From assembly GCA_946625925.1 (NCBI GenBank), contig CAMOTP010000027.1, positions 1 to 13,240 on the forward strand: a stretch of DNA of 13,240 nt, read 5' to 3'. This document shows, in pieces, positions 8,584 to 13,240 of this stretch (within the stretch, counting starts at the first letter, position 1; each line of letters starts with the position of its first letter). Made by a program: the position numbers and the translations under genes. The DNA comes from an uncultured Alphaproteobacteria bacterium (lineage in GTDB: Bacteria > Pseudomonadota > Alphaproteobacteria > Rs-D84). The notes under the pieces were generated by a model, which did not search any database, had not been told where the DNA came from, and worked only from the letters and a program-made list of their open reading frames with translations.

Positions 8584-8628
8584 TAGTTTTTTTGATAAAG
8601 TGTCGAAATGCCTTTTTGTCAAAAAATC

Positions 8629-8656
8629 TTGATATTGCCGTTTTTTTTGGTATTTT
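8629..8656 (+). promoter_or_regulatory. Candidate promoter of VGGKP copy 1
   Basis: TTGATA (8629-8634) and TATTTT (8651-8656) are 16 bases apart. The same 16-base spacing and the same TATTTT -10 occur upstream of copy 2. Transcription would start near 8663, leaving about 28 bases before the ATG at 8691. Confidence 0.4.
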
Positions 8657-8690
8657 GACTGTGAGTATAGCGATTGAAAAGGGTAATAAA

Positions 8691-9164
8691 ATGACAGATA
8701 TACCAAACACAGAATACATTACAATTAATAAAGACGGGATTTTTGTTGGTGGTAAACCTGCGACAACATATTGTGGTGAAAAAATACTTTTTTCAAACGG
8801 TGTGCGGGAAGCTTTTGCCGACATCCAAAGATTAAATAAAAATGTTGCAGAATTGCATGTGTTGTCATCGGAAACATTTGGCGAATATGCCAAGGTGGGT
8901 AATCCATCAGGAAACCATGGCCGAACTGCATGGTGTAGGGTAAAGTTTGAAAACGGTAATTTGGGTGCGTGGGTCTGCCTCGAAGCGCACGGTTCGGCCG
9001 CCGATTGTGCGAACGTCTGTGCGAACTTCTGCGCGCGCCACGTCCGTCTTCGCGCGTCGTTTCGTTCGGCGGTATTTGATGCGGTTGATAAAGAAAAAAC
9101 ACCACAAAAACCAATTAACCCTGTTGTGGTTGCCACAAACAACAACGCACAAAACAAAAGATAA
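8691..9164 (+). CDS. VGGKP-family protein, copy 1, with hypervariable Cys-Ala-x-x C-terminal region
   Basis: The 157-aa product has no signal peptide. I chose the ATG at 8691 because AAAAGGGG precedes it and the other copies begin at the matching place. An in-frame ATG at 8577 would add 38 residues lacking in the paralogues. The conserved part (1-94) contains YITINKDGIFVGGKP, a helix REAFADIQRLNK (about 39-50), ELHVLSSETFGEY and WCRVKFENGNLGAW. Residues 96-121 form the variable block, with Cys106, 110 and 114 in the order Cys-Ala-x-x three times and then Val-Arg-x-x, followed by SFRSAVF. A Lys/Gln/Asn-rich tail (133-157) follows. The variable block is about 67% G+C in a gene otherwise near 33%. 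Copies 2 and 3 are paralogues. The next gene starts 4 bp after its stop, so translational coupling is likely. Function unknown; the pattern suggests a diversified binding protein. Confidence 0.85.
   Translation: MTDIPNTEYITINKDGIFVGGKPATTYCGEKILFSNGVREAFADIQRLNKNVAELHVLSSETFGEYAKVGNPSGNHGRTAWCRVKFENGNLGAWVCLEAHGSAADCANVCANFCARHVRLRASFRSAVFDAVDKEKTPQKPINPVVVATNNNAQNKR
8976..9053 (+). other. Candidate DGR-type variable region in copy 1
   Basis: Aligned without gaps to 13125-13202 of copy 3. In the first 24 codons 13 differ and 11 are identical, and none of the 11 identical codons contains adenine (TCG, GCC, GCC, TGT, GCG, TGT, GCG, TGC, GCG, GTC, CGT). Seventeen of 18 differing bases are at codon positions 1 or 2, all are nonsynonymous, and most variable codons end in C. 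This is what an AAC-rich template mutated at adenines would produce. Beyond about 9048 the two copies differ more irregularly, so the 3' border is uncertain. The mechanism is inferred; no reverse transcriptase is in the window. Confidence 0.6.
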
Positions 9165-9168
9165 AAAT

Positions 9169-9972
9169 ATGAAATCAATGCCAAATATATCAGAAGCAAA
9201 AGAGCTTGTATACAGCACGTATCCGCTGTTTAACAAATATTCCCCTGCGTATGCTGTAACAAATGAAGATGTGCGCAAATCGATGAAATACATAAAAAAA
9301 TCGTATAAGACAGCCTTGACTGTTGCGGCATCGGGTGACCATCCGTTGTTTTGTAAATTATATGGCATTGAACATGTTACGACTTTTGATATTTCATATA
9401 ATGCCAAAGTAGTTATGGATTTGAAAACACTGGCATTACAGCATTTAACATTGAACCAGTATTATGAAATGCAAAACAGTTTATGGCAAAATATAAATGT
9501 CAGACATGCAGCACATACCCAGGATATCATTTCTAAATTATCGTCCGAAGAACAACAGTATATTGATGGAATGAATGGGTATTTGTTGTTTGGTAATGGA
9601 CGGTTTCGGCCTGAAAGATATCAAAAATATGCTTTACAACAACAAGAATTTTCCAAATTAAAACAAATTGTACATGAACCTTTTGACTTTATTTGGTCTG
9701 ATGTTAAAAAATTAAAACTAAAACAATCGTATGATTTTATTCATTTATCAAATATTTGTGATTTTTTACCTTATGTTGCTATTCAAAATGTTTTAATAAA
9801 AATGTTAAATCATACAAATACAGGTGGCTCTATTGTGATGTTATTACATCAAAAAAACGATATACATAAAGTAAAAGATATCGTGCACGATATACAATGT
9901 GATTGTCCTGGGACACAAAACAAAAACGTTGTTGTCTTGCGTATGCACAAGTTGGTTGAGCATTTATATTAG
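9169..9972 (+). CDS. DUF3419-like SAM-binding (methyl- or aminocarboxypropyl-transferase-type) protein
   Basis: The 267-aa product shows a Rossmann-type SAM-binding core. LTVAASGDHPL (50-60) is a motif I glycine/acidic loop. FDIS (73-76) is the acidic end of strand 2. A helix MDLKTLALQHL (83-93) and FIWSDV (174-179) follow, then YDFIHLSNICDFL (188-200), which resembles the DUF3419/BtaA segment with a conserved Leu-Ser followed by an acidic residue. It is shorter than BtaA-type enzymes (usually around 400 aa). The start at 9169 is only 4 bp after the stop of VGGKP copy 1 and has no strong Shine-Dalgarno of its own, so it probably depends on coupling. A second ATG at 9178 is possible. The substrate is unknown: it could modify a lipid, a small molecule or its neighbour protein. 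Family placement is from motif recognition. Confidence 0.7.
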   Translation: MKSMPNISEAKELVYSTYPLFNKYSPAYAVTNEDVRKSMKYIKKSYKTALTVAASGDHPLFCKLYGIEHVTTFDISYNAKVVMDLKTLALQHLTLNQYYEMQNSLWQNINVRHAAHTQDIISKLSSEEQQYIDGMNGYLLFGNGRFRPERYQKYALQQQEFSKLKQIVHEPFDFIWSDVKKLKLKQSYDFIHLSNICDFLPYVAIQNVLIKMLNHTNTGGSIVMLLHQKNDIHKVKDIVHDIQCDCPGTQNKNVVVLRMHKLVEHLY

Positions 9973-9994
9973 AATATTAAAAGGGGTAATAAAA

Positions 9995-10255
9995 ATGGCA
10001 GTGTATCCTTATGTGGATTTTCATAATGCGGCAAACAGTATTCATATGGTTGATTGTGATAATACCGATGTTCGTTATACTTGTCCTTATTTGAAATTCC
10101 TTGAAAATCAGGGTTATACAGATTATCAAGTGGAACATATGGGACGTATCACAATTGTTCATTTGAATTTTTGGAGAAATTATTCTGCAAAAGAGAAAAA
10201 TCTGCCGTATCCACGAAATTTTTGTTTGTCGTGTCCATGGAATCGTGGTCGGTAA
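9995..10255 (+). CDS. Small Cys-containing hypothetical protein (86 aa)
   Basis: The start is set by AAGGGG eight bases before the ATG, the same spacing style as copy 1. The protein is aromatic and rich in Tyr, Asn and His, with four cysteines: Cys21 and Cys30 (CDNTDVRYTC) and Cys77 and Cys80 (CLSC). Two such pairs could bind a metal ion or form disulfides, but there is no signal peptide, which favours a cytoplasmic metal site. It lies 22 bp after the DUF3419-like gene and ends the three-gene unit before a terminator. No family recognised. Confidence 0.7.
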   Translation: MAVYPYVDFHNAANSIHMVDCDNTDVRYTCPYLKFLENQGYTDYQVEHMGRITIVHLNFWRNYSAKEKNLPYPRNFCLSCPWNRGR

Positions 10256-10278
10256 TTTAATTTATATGATCTAAATAG

Positions 10279-10307
10279 AAAAAAACCGTCCATTTTGGCG
10301 GTTTTTT
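10279..10307 (+). terminator. Terminator of the copy 1 three-gene unit
   Basis: An A-run plus CCG (10279-10287) pairs with CGG plus a six-T run (10299-10307). The G+C core is only three pairs, extended by A-T pairs. It follows the 86-aa gene stop by about 23 bases. Confidence 0.65.
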
Positions 10308-10308
10308 A

Positions 10309-10336
10309 TTGACATTGTTTAATTTGTTGCTATTTT
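10309..10336 (+). promoter_or_regulatory. Promoter of VGGKP copy 2
   Basis: Perfect TTGACA (10309-10314), a 16-base spacer and TATTTT (10331-10336). It begins right after the upstream terminator's T-run and would give a leader of roughly 20 bases before the ATG at 10365. Confidence 0.6.
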
Positions 10337-10364
10337 GTCGGTGATACAAAAAAGGGGATATGTC

Positions 10365-10766
10365 ATGTATAAAATTTCAGACCAAGATTATATAACAGTA
10401 AATAAAAATGGGATTTTTGTGGGTGGAAAACCCGCGGCAACATATCGTGGTGAAGAAATATTGTTCCCAAAAGATATCCAGAATTTCTTTAATGATATTC
10501 AAGAAGAATCTCCATTTGTTTCTGGTATTCATGTATTGTTGTCTGAAACCGCAGGCAAAGAAAACCAAGTTGGTAAACCGGTTGGTAAAAATGGGAAATA
10601 TGTATGGAGTCGTGTTGTATTAAACGGTGTGCCAGAGGGTGATTTTGTTTGTTCCAATGGGTTTGCTGTGCCACGTCATGTTGCTTCTGATACATTGCGT
10701 TGGGCACGCAATAATGCGGATTTTCGTTTGAAATTGTTAAGGACAGCGAAACAAGAACAAAGATAA
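10365..10766 (+). CDS. VGGKP-family protein, copy 2, without the hypervariable block
   Basis: A 133-aa paralogue of copies 1 and 3. The start at 10365 follows AAGGGG; an in-frame ATG at 10335 lies in the promoter and is unlikely. Shared segments are YITVNKNGIFVGGKP (9-23), ATYRGEEILF (25-34), HVLLSETAG (56-64), VWSRVVLNG (80-88) and the ending ARNNADFR (114-121). The C-terminal part keeps the four-residue rhythm (VASD, TLRW, ARNN, ADFR), but cysteines are absent there apart from one at residue 96. It is about four residues shorter than copy 1, and its codons have ordinary A/T-ending usage with no G+C jump. It stands alone between its own promoter and terminator. This copy may be the stable, non-diversified member. 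Function unknown. Confidence 0.85.
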   Translation: MYKISDQDYITVNKNGIFVGGKPAATYRGEEILFPKDIQNFFNDIQEESPFVSGIHVLLSETAGKENQVGKPVGKNGKYVWSRVVLNGVPEGDFVCSNGFAVPRHVASDTLRWARNNADFRLKLLRTAKQEQR

Positions 10767-10772
10767 AAAAAT

Positions 10773-10794
10773 CCGCCGTTTATGGCGGTTTTTT
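10773..10794 (+). terminator. Terminator after VGGKP copy 2
   Basis: CCGCC (10773-10777) pairs with GGCGG (10784-10788), extended by A-T pairs, and is followed by six T. It starts within ten bases of the stop codon and separates copy 2 from the rpsB leader. Confidence 0.85.
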
Positions 10795-10795
10795 C

Positions 10796-10824
10796 TTGCA
10801 ATTTCAATATCTTTGTGGCAAAAT
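10796..10824 (+). promoter_or_regulatory. Possible rpsB promoter
   Basis: TTGCAA (10796-10801) and CAAAAT (10819-10824), 17 bases apart, each match the consensus at four of six positions. They sit directly after the previous terminator. If used, the rpsB leader would be about 105 bases. The assignment is weak. Confidence 0.3.
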
Positions 10825-10872
10825 TGTGGCACGTCGTTTGACGAAGAACACAGTTTTCGTGGTTGATTCTGT

Positions 10873-10892
10873 CCAAAAACCGCTGTTTTTGG
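10873..10892 (+). promoter_or_regulatory. Stem-loop in the rpsB 5' leader
   Basis: CCAAAAAC (10873-10880) pairs perfectly with GTTTTTGG (10885-10892) around a CGCT tetraloop, about 45 bases before the rpsB start. Ribosomal protein S2 is known to repress rpsB-tsf in some bacteria by binding its leader, so this could be part of such an operator. The link is inferred from position only. Confidence 0.4.
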
Positions 10893-10937
10893 CTAAATCC
10901 ACGGGAACGAGGATTAAACAGAAAAAAGGATTAAAAA

Positions 10938-11774
10938 ATGGCATTGCCAAAATTTACTATGCAACAATTGATGGAGGCCGGCGTTCATTTTGGACACCAC
11001 ACCCGTCGTTGGAACCCATTGATGACCCCATACGTTTATGGTGTCAAAGATAAAATTCACATCATTAACTTGAATAAAACTGCACCTTTGTTATATCGTG
11101 CGTTGACAGCATTAGAAGCTGTTGCGGCCGCCGGGGGTAAAGTATTGTTCGTTGCAACAAAGCACCAGGCCAAAGATATCGTTCGTGATGCAGCTGAACG
11201 TTGCGGTCAATTTTATGTTAACAATCGTTGGTTGGGTGGTATGTTGACTAACTGGACAACCGTTTCACAAAGCATCCGTCGTTTGAAAAAGATGGAAAAT
11301 GACATTGCTAATGCTGACAAATTGGGATTGACCAAGAAAGAAGTTGGTGTTATGACCAAAGAAGTCGAAAAATTACGTTCTGTGTTCGGTGGTATTTTGG
11401 AAATGCATGGCGTTCCACAGGCCATGATTGTTATTGATGTGCCACGTGAAATGAATGCTGTTCGTGAAGCAAAAATTTTGGATATTCCAACAGTTGCTAT
11501 TTGTGATACAAATGCAAATCCAGAAATGGTCGATTATCCTGTTCCAGGTAATGACGATGCTGCGCGTGCAACACAATTATATTGTGATTTGTTCGTAGAT
11601 GCTATTTTGTCTGGTATTGAAAAACGTTTGGGTGGTGCTGCGGCCAAGAAAGCTGCGGATGATATGGATAATGCTGATGAAATCGAGGCCGATATCAAAG
11701 ATAAAGAAGCTAAACAAAAATCAAAAGCATCCGAAGCACGTGCTGAACGTCGTGAAAAGAAATCCGACAAATAA
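10938..11774 (+). CDS. rpsB: 30S ribosomal protein S2
   Basis: The 278-aa product carries S2 hallmarks: the N-terminal MQQLMEAGVHFGHHTRRWNP (8-27), GKVLFVATKHQA (67-78), FYVNNRWLGGMLTN (92-105), the coiled-coil region (about 110-150), MIVIDVPREMNAVREA, and IPTVAICDTNANPEMVDYPV with PGNDDA. A charged tail (about residues 230-278, rich in Lys, Asp, Glu and Ala) extends beyond the length of E. coli S2 and resembles the tails of alphaproteobacterial S2. S2 binds late to the small subunit and is needed for S1 recruitment. The ribosome binding site is AAAAAAGGA about six bases before the ATG. tsf follows after 119 bases, the classic order. Upstream neighbours are VGGKP genes, not translation genes. 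Confidence 0.98.
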   Translation: MALPKFTMQQLMEAGVHFGHHTRRWNPLMTPYVYGVKDKIHIINLNKTAPLLYRALTALEAVAAAGGKVLFVATKHQAKDIVRDAAERCGQFYVNNRWLGGMLTNWTTVSQSIRRLKKMENDIANADKLGLTKKEVGVMTKEVEKLRSVFGGILEMHGVPQAMIVIDVPREMNAVREAKILDIPTVAICDTNANPEMVDYPVPGNDDAARATQLYCDLFVDAILSGIEKRLGGAAAKKAADDMDNADEIEADIKDKEAKQKSKASEARAERREKKSDK

Positions 11775-11830
11775 GGTTTATACCCACAAAATTCATTTGG
11801 AATTTTGCTGGGACCAAGTTTTATATGTGT

Positions 11831-11857
11831 GATTTTGGGGATTTAATCCCCAAAATC
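11831..11857 (+). promoter_or_regulatory. Perfect intercistronic hairpin between rpsB and tsf
   Basis: GATTTTGGGGA (11831-11841) pairs perfectly with TCCCCAAAATC (11847-11857), an 11-bp stem with the five-base loop TTTAA. No T-run follows, so it is not a simple terminator. It may act as an attenuator, an mRNA-processing or stabilising element between the cistrons, or a regulator-binding palindrome. In E. coli the rpsB-tsf junction also holds a partial terminator that lowers tsf relative to rpsB. Confidence 0.6.
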
Positions 11858-11893
11858 GTAATCTTTAAATTTTATACAAGAAAGGAAATTAAG

Positions 11894-12763
11894 ATGGCAG
11901 AAGTAACAGCAAAATTGATTCAAGAACTGCGCGAAAAAACTGCTGCAGGTATGTTGGATTGCAAAAAAGCATTAATCGAAAACAATGGTGATATCGAAGC
12001 TGCTGCAGATTGGTTGCGCAAAAAAGGTATCGTCAAGGCTGCGTCCAAGGCTGGTCGTGTTGCGGCATCTGGTTTGGTGACAGTTGTTAAATGTGATAAT
12101 TTGGGCTGTGTCGTTGAATTGAATGCTGAAACAGATTTCGTTGCTAAAAACGAAAAATTCCAAAAATTGGTTGCTGATGTTGCAAACAAGGCTTTGGAAT
12201 TACAAGGTGATTTTGATGCAACATTGAAGGCAGTTAGTGATGATATCGCAGCAACAATTTCTACAATTGGTGAAAATATGAATTTGCGTCGTGTTGCAAA
12301 AGTTTCTGGCGATCATATTTATTCATATATCCACAATGCATTGGTTCCAGGTATGGGACAAATTGGTGTGGCTGTGGCAATCAATGGTAATGACCCAAAA
12401 ATCGATGAAATTGGACCAAAGGTTGCAATGCACATTGCTGCAAACAAACCTGAATTTATGACAATTGCCGATGTTAATCCAGAGGCGGTTGAACGTGAAA
12501 AGAAAGTTTTCATTGAATCTGGTGCAACAGCAGGCAAACCAGAAAACATCGTTGAAAAAATGGTCGATGGTCGTATCCAAAAATGGTATGCGGAATCAGT
12601 ATTAGAAGAACAACCATTTGTTATGGACCCATCAAAGAAAGTTAAAGATGTTATCGCAGAACATGGCGGCAAATTGGCTGGGTTCGCATATTATGTTTTG
12701 GGTGAAGGTATCCAAAAACGCGAAGATAACTTGGCTGATGAAGTTGCAAAAATGTTGCAATAA
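11894..12763 (+). CDS. tsf: Elongation factor Ts
   Basis: A 289-aa EF-Ts, the nucleotide exchange factor that releases GDP from EF-Tu. The start at 11894 is set by AAAGGA about nine bases upstream and by the usual N-terminus. An in-frame ATG 23 codons earlier lies within the intercistronic hairpin and is unlikely. Residues 1-50 form the UBA-like domain, with the signature LREKTAAGMLDCKKAL (12-27) and WLRKKGI (40-46). ETDFVAKNEKF (79-89) is the conserved EF-Tu contact loop. A core duplicated domain and the C-terminal segment EQPFVMDPSKKV follow. Length and motifs are normal. It is encoded with rpsB. The gene that follows is a VGGKP family member rather than pyrH, which often follows tsf in proteobacteria. 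Confidence 0.98.
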   Translation: MAEVTAKLIQELREKTAAGMLDCKKALIENNGDIEAAADWLRKKGIVKAASKAGRVAASGLVTVVKCDNLGCVVELNAETDFVAKNEKFQKLVADVANKALELQGDFDATLKAVSDDIAATISTIGENMNLRRVAKVSGDHIYSYIHNALVPGMGQIGVAVAINGNDPKIDEIGPKVAMHIAANKPEFMTIADVNPEAVEREKKVFIESGATAGKPENIVEKMVDGRIQKWYAESVLEEQPFVMDPSKKVKDVIAEHGGKLAGFAYYVLGEGIQKREDNLADEVAKMLQ

Positions 12764-12790
12764 TTTCGCATAAGTAAAAAAACGGAGAGA

Positions 12791-12819
12791 GTCGCACAGA
12801 TTTTATTTGTGCGGCTTTT
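12791..12819 (+). terminator. Weak terminator after tsf
   Basis: GTCGCACA (12791-12798) pairs with TGTGCGGC (12808-12815), including one G-T pair, and is followed by only four T. It would probably stop much of the rpsB-tsf transcript, though read-through into VGGKP copy 3 is possible. Confidence 0.6.
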
Positions 12820-12839
12820 CTATCGAAAAAGGATTAAAA

Positions 12840-13240
12840 ATGGTGGATATTCCAAATACAGAATATATCACTGTAAATGCCAATGGCATTTTTGTGGGTG
12901 GAAAACCCGAAACAACATATCGTGGAAAAACAATATGTTATTCAAACGATGTGCGGGAATCTTTTGCCGACATCCAAAGATTAAATAAAAATGTTGCGGA
13001 ATTGCATGTGTTGTCATCGGAAACACGTGGCGAATATGCAGAACCGGGTAATCCATCAGGGAAACACGGGCTGAATGCATGGTGTAGGGTAAAGTTTGAA
13101 AACGGTAATTTGGGTGCTTGGGTCTTCGCCGACACGTACAGTTCGGCCGCCGTTTGTGCGCGCTACTGTGCGTACCTCTGCGCGTTCGGCGTCCGTCGCA
13201 ACTCCGCCTTTCGCGCGGCGGTGTTTGGTGCAGCGAATGA
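12840..13240 (+). CDS. VGGKP-family protein, copy 3, with hypervariable region; cut by the right edge
   Basis: The reading frame is open from the ATG at 12840 (after AAAAAGGA) to the last base, giving 133 residues without a stop. It is nearly the same as copy 1 through residue 95: YITVNANGIFVGGKP, VRESFADIQRLNKNVAELHV, LSSET and WCRVKFENGNLGAW. By hand count, identity is about 90% at DNA level over the last 165 bases before the variable block. The variable block (96-121) again has Cys106, 110 and 114 with Cys-Ala-x-x spacing, then Val-Arg-x-x and AFRAAVF. No promoter stands out in the 76 bases after tsf, so it may rely on read-through from the rpsB-tsf operon. Cytoplasmic by absence of a signal peptide. 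Function unknown. Confidence 0.85.
   Translation, partial: MVDIPNTEYITVNANGIFVGGKPETTYRGKTICYSNDVRESFADIQRLNKNVAELHVLSSETRGEYAEPGNPSGKHGLNAWCRVKFENGNLGAWVFADTYSSAAVCARYCAYLCAFGVRRNSAFRAAVFGAAN
13125..13202 (+). other. Candidate DGR-type variable region in copy 3
   Basis: Partner of 8976-9053. In this copy the variable codons are, in order, TTC, GCC, GAC, ACG, TAC, AGT, GTT, CGC, TAC, TAC, CTC, TTC and GGC, so nine of them end in C after varied first two bases. The 100 bases 13121-13220 are 68% G+C against about 35% in 12841-12940. The sequence further 3' (GCGGCGGTG) is G+C-rich and shared in part with copy 1 (TCGGCGGTA), a possible analogue of the initiation-of-mutagenic-homing site of DGRs. 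That last point is speculative. Confidence 0.6.

Noticed and set aside
8577..8690. In-frame N-terminal extension of copy 1 from the ATG at 8577
   Set aside because: The extension overlaps the promoter region of the divergent protease, has no ribosome binding site, and is absent from both paralogues, which start at the position matching 8691.
8976..9053. Simple horizontal import or recombination as the cause of the variable block
   Set aside because: Import would not restrict differences to codon positions 1 and 2 or spare every adenine-free codon. It remains possible for the less regular 3' part after 9048.
8947..9168. N-terminal extension of the DUF3419-like gene into the variable block
   Set aside because: The extension reads the out-of-frame G+C-rich variable region as an Arg/Thr/Ser-rich sequence. 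The ATG at 9169 directly after the copy 1 stop gives a normal N-terminus.
8564..9199. Long minus-strand open frame (211 codons) opposite VGGKP copy 1, and another at 8907-9407
   Set aside because: They are antisense to the G+C-rich variable block and the coding sequence, where stops are rare by composition. They lack ribosome binding sites, and their products are low-complexity and unlike known families.
11825..11893. Extended EF-Ts start at 11825
   Set aside because: The extra 23 residues would be encoded by the intercistronic hairpin. The ATG at 11894 has an AAAGGA site and gives the standard EF-Ts N-terminus.
12791..12840. Attachment site or IS boundary between tsf and copy 3
   Set aside because: No flanking direct repeats, terminal inverted repeats or integrase/transposase remnants were seen; the hairpin reads best as a weak terminator.

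Overview
The window looks like chromosomal DNA from an AT-rich, Gram-negative alphaproteobacterium, probably one of the uncultured host- or gut-associated lineages. The lineage is an inference. It rests on alphaproteobacterial-looking S2 (with a charged C-terminal tail) and EF-Ts, a secreted protein resembling the alphaproteobacterial DUF2066 type, several signal-peptide outer-membrane beta-barrel proteins, and a strong preference for TTG leucine and A/T-ending codons. No plasmid, phage or IS gene is visible.

Left part (1-8539): an envelope/secretome region. A gene start runs off the left edge on the minus strand. Next comes a very large secreted Cys-containing protein of unknown function (979 aa, minus) and a class II tRNA-Leu (minus) whose anticodon reads AAG. 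A plus-strand cluster follows: an outer-membrane beta-barrel with two dockerin-like DLNGD loops, a small DUF2066-like periplasmic protein 12 bp behind it, and a second small beta-barrel-like protein ending at a strong terminator. Convergent to these is an S8 (subtilisin-type) serine protease with a signal peptide and an autotransporter-like C-terminal part.

Right part (8540-13240): the rpsB-tsf translation operon, flanked on both sides by members of one small unrecognised protein family (called the VGGKP family here, after its N-terminal GIFVGGKP motif). Copy 1 (8691-9164) heads a three-gene cluster with a DUF3419-like SAM-binding protein and an 86-aa Cys-containing protein. Copy 2 (10365-10766) is monocistronic with its own promoter and terminator. 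Copy 3 (12840 to the right edge) follows tsf, where many proteobacteria have pyrH.

The most striking signal is at the C-terminal ends of copies 1 and 3. The genes are about 90% identical just upstream. Both then switch abruptly from about one-third to about two-thirds G+C and enter a 24-codon block in which 13 codons differ and 11 are identical. None of the 11 identical codons contains adenine. Seventeen of the 18 differences fall in codon positions 1 or 2, and the only third-position change is A/C. Most variable codons are NNC. This is the footprint expected of adenine-directed mutagenesis from an AAC-rich template, as in diversity-generating retroelements (DGRs). The variable residues come in pairs every four residues (Cys-Ala-x-x repeats), which suggests a helix with a conserved face and a variable face. 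No reverse transcriptase or template repeat lies in the window, so the DGR reading is an inference that can be tested just outside it or elsewhere in the genome.
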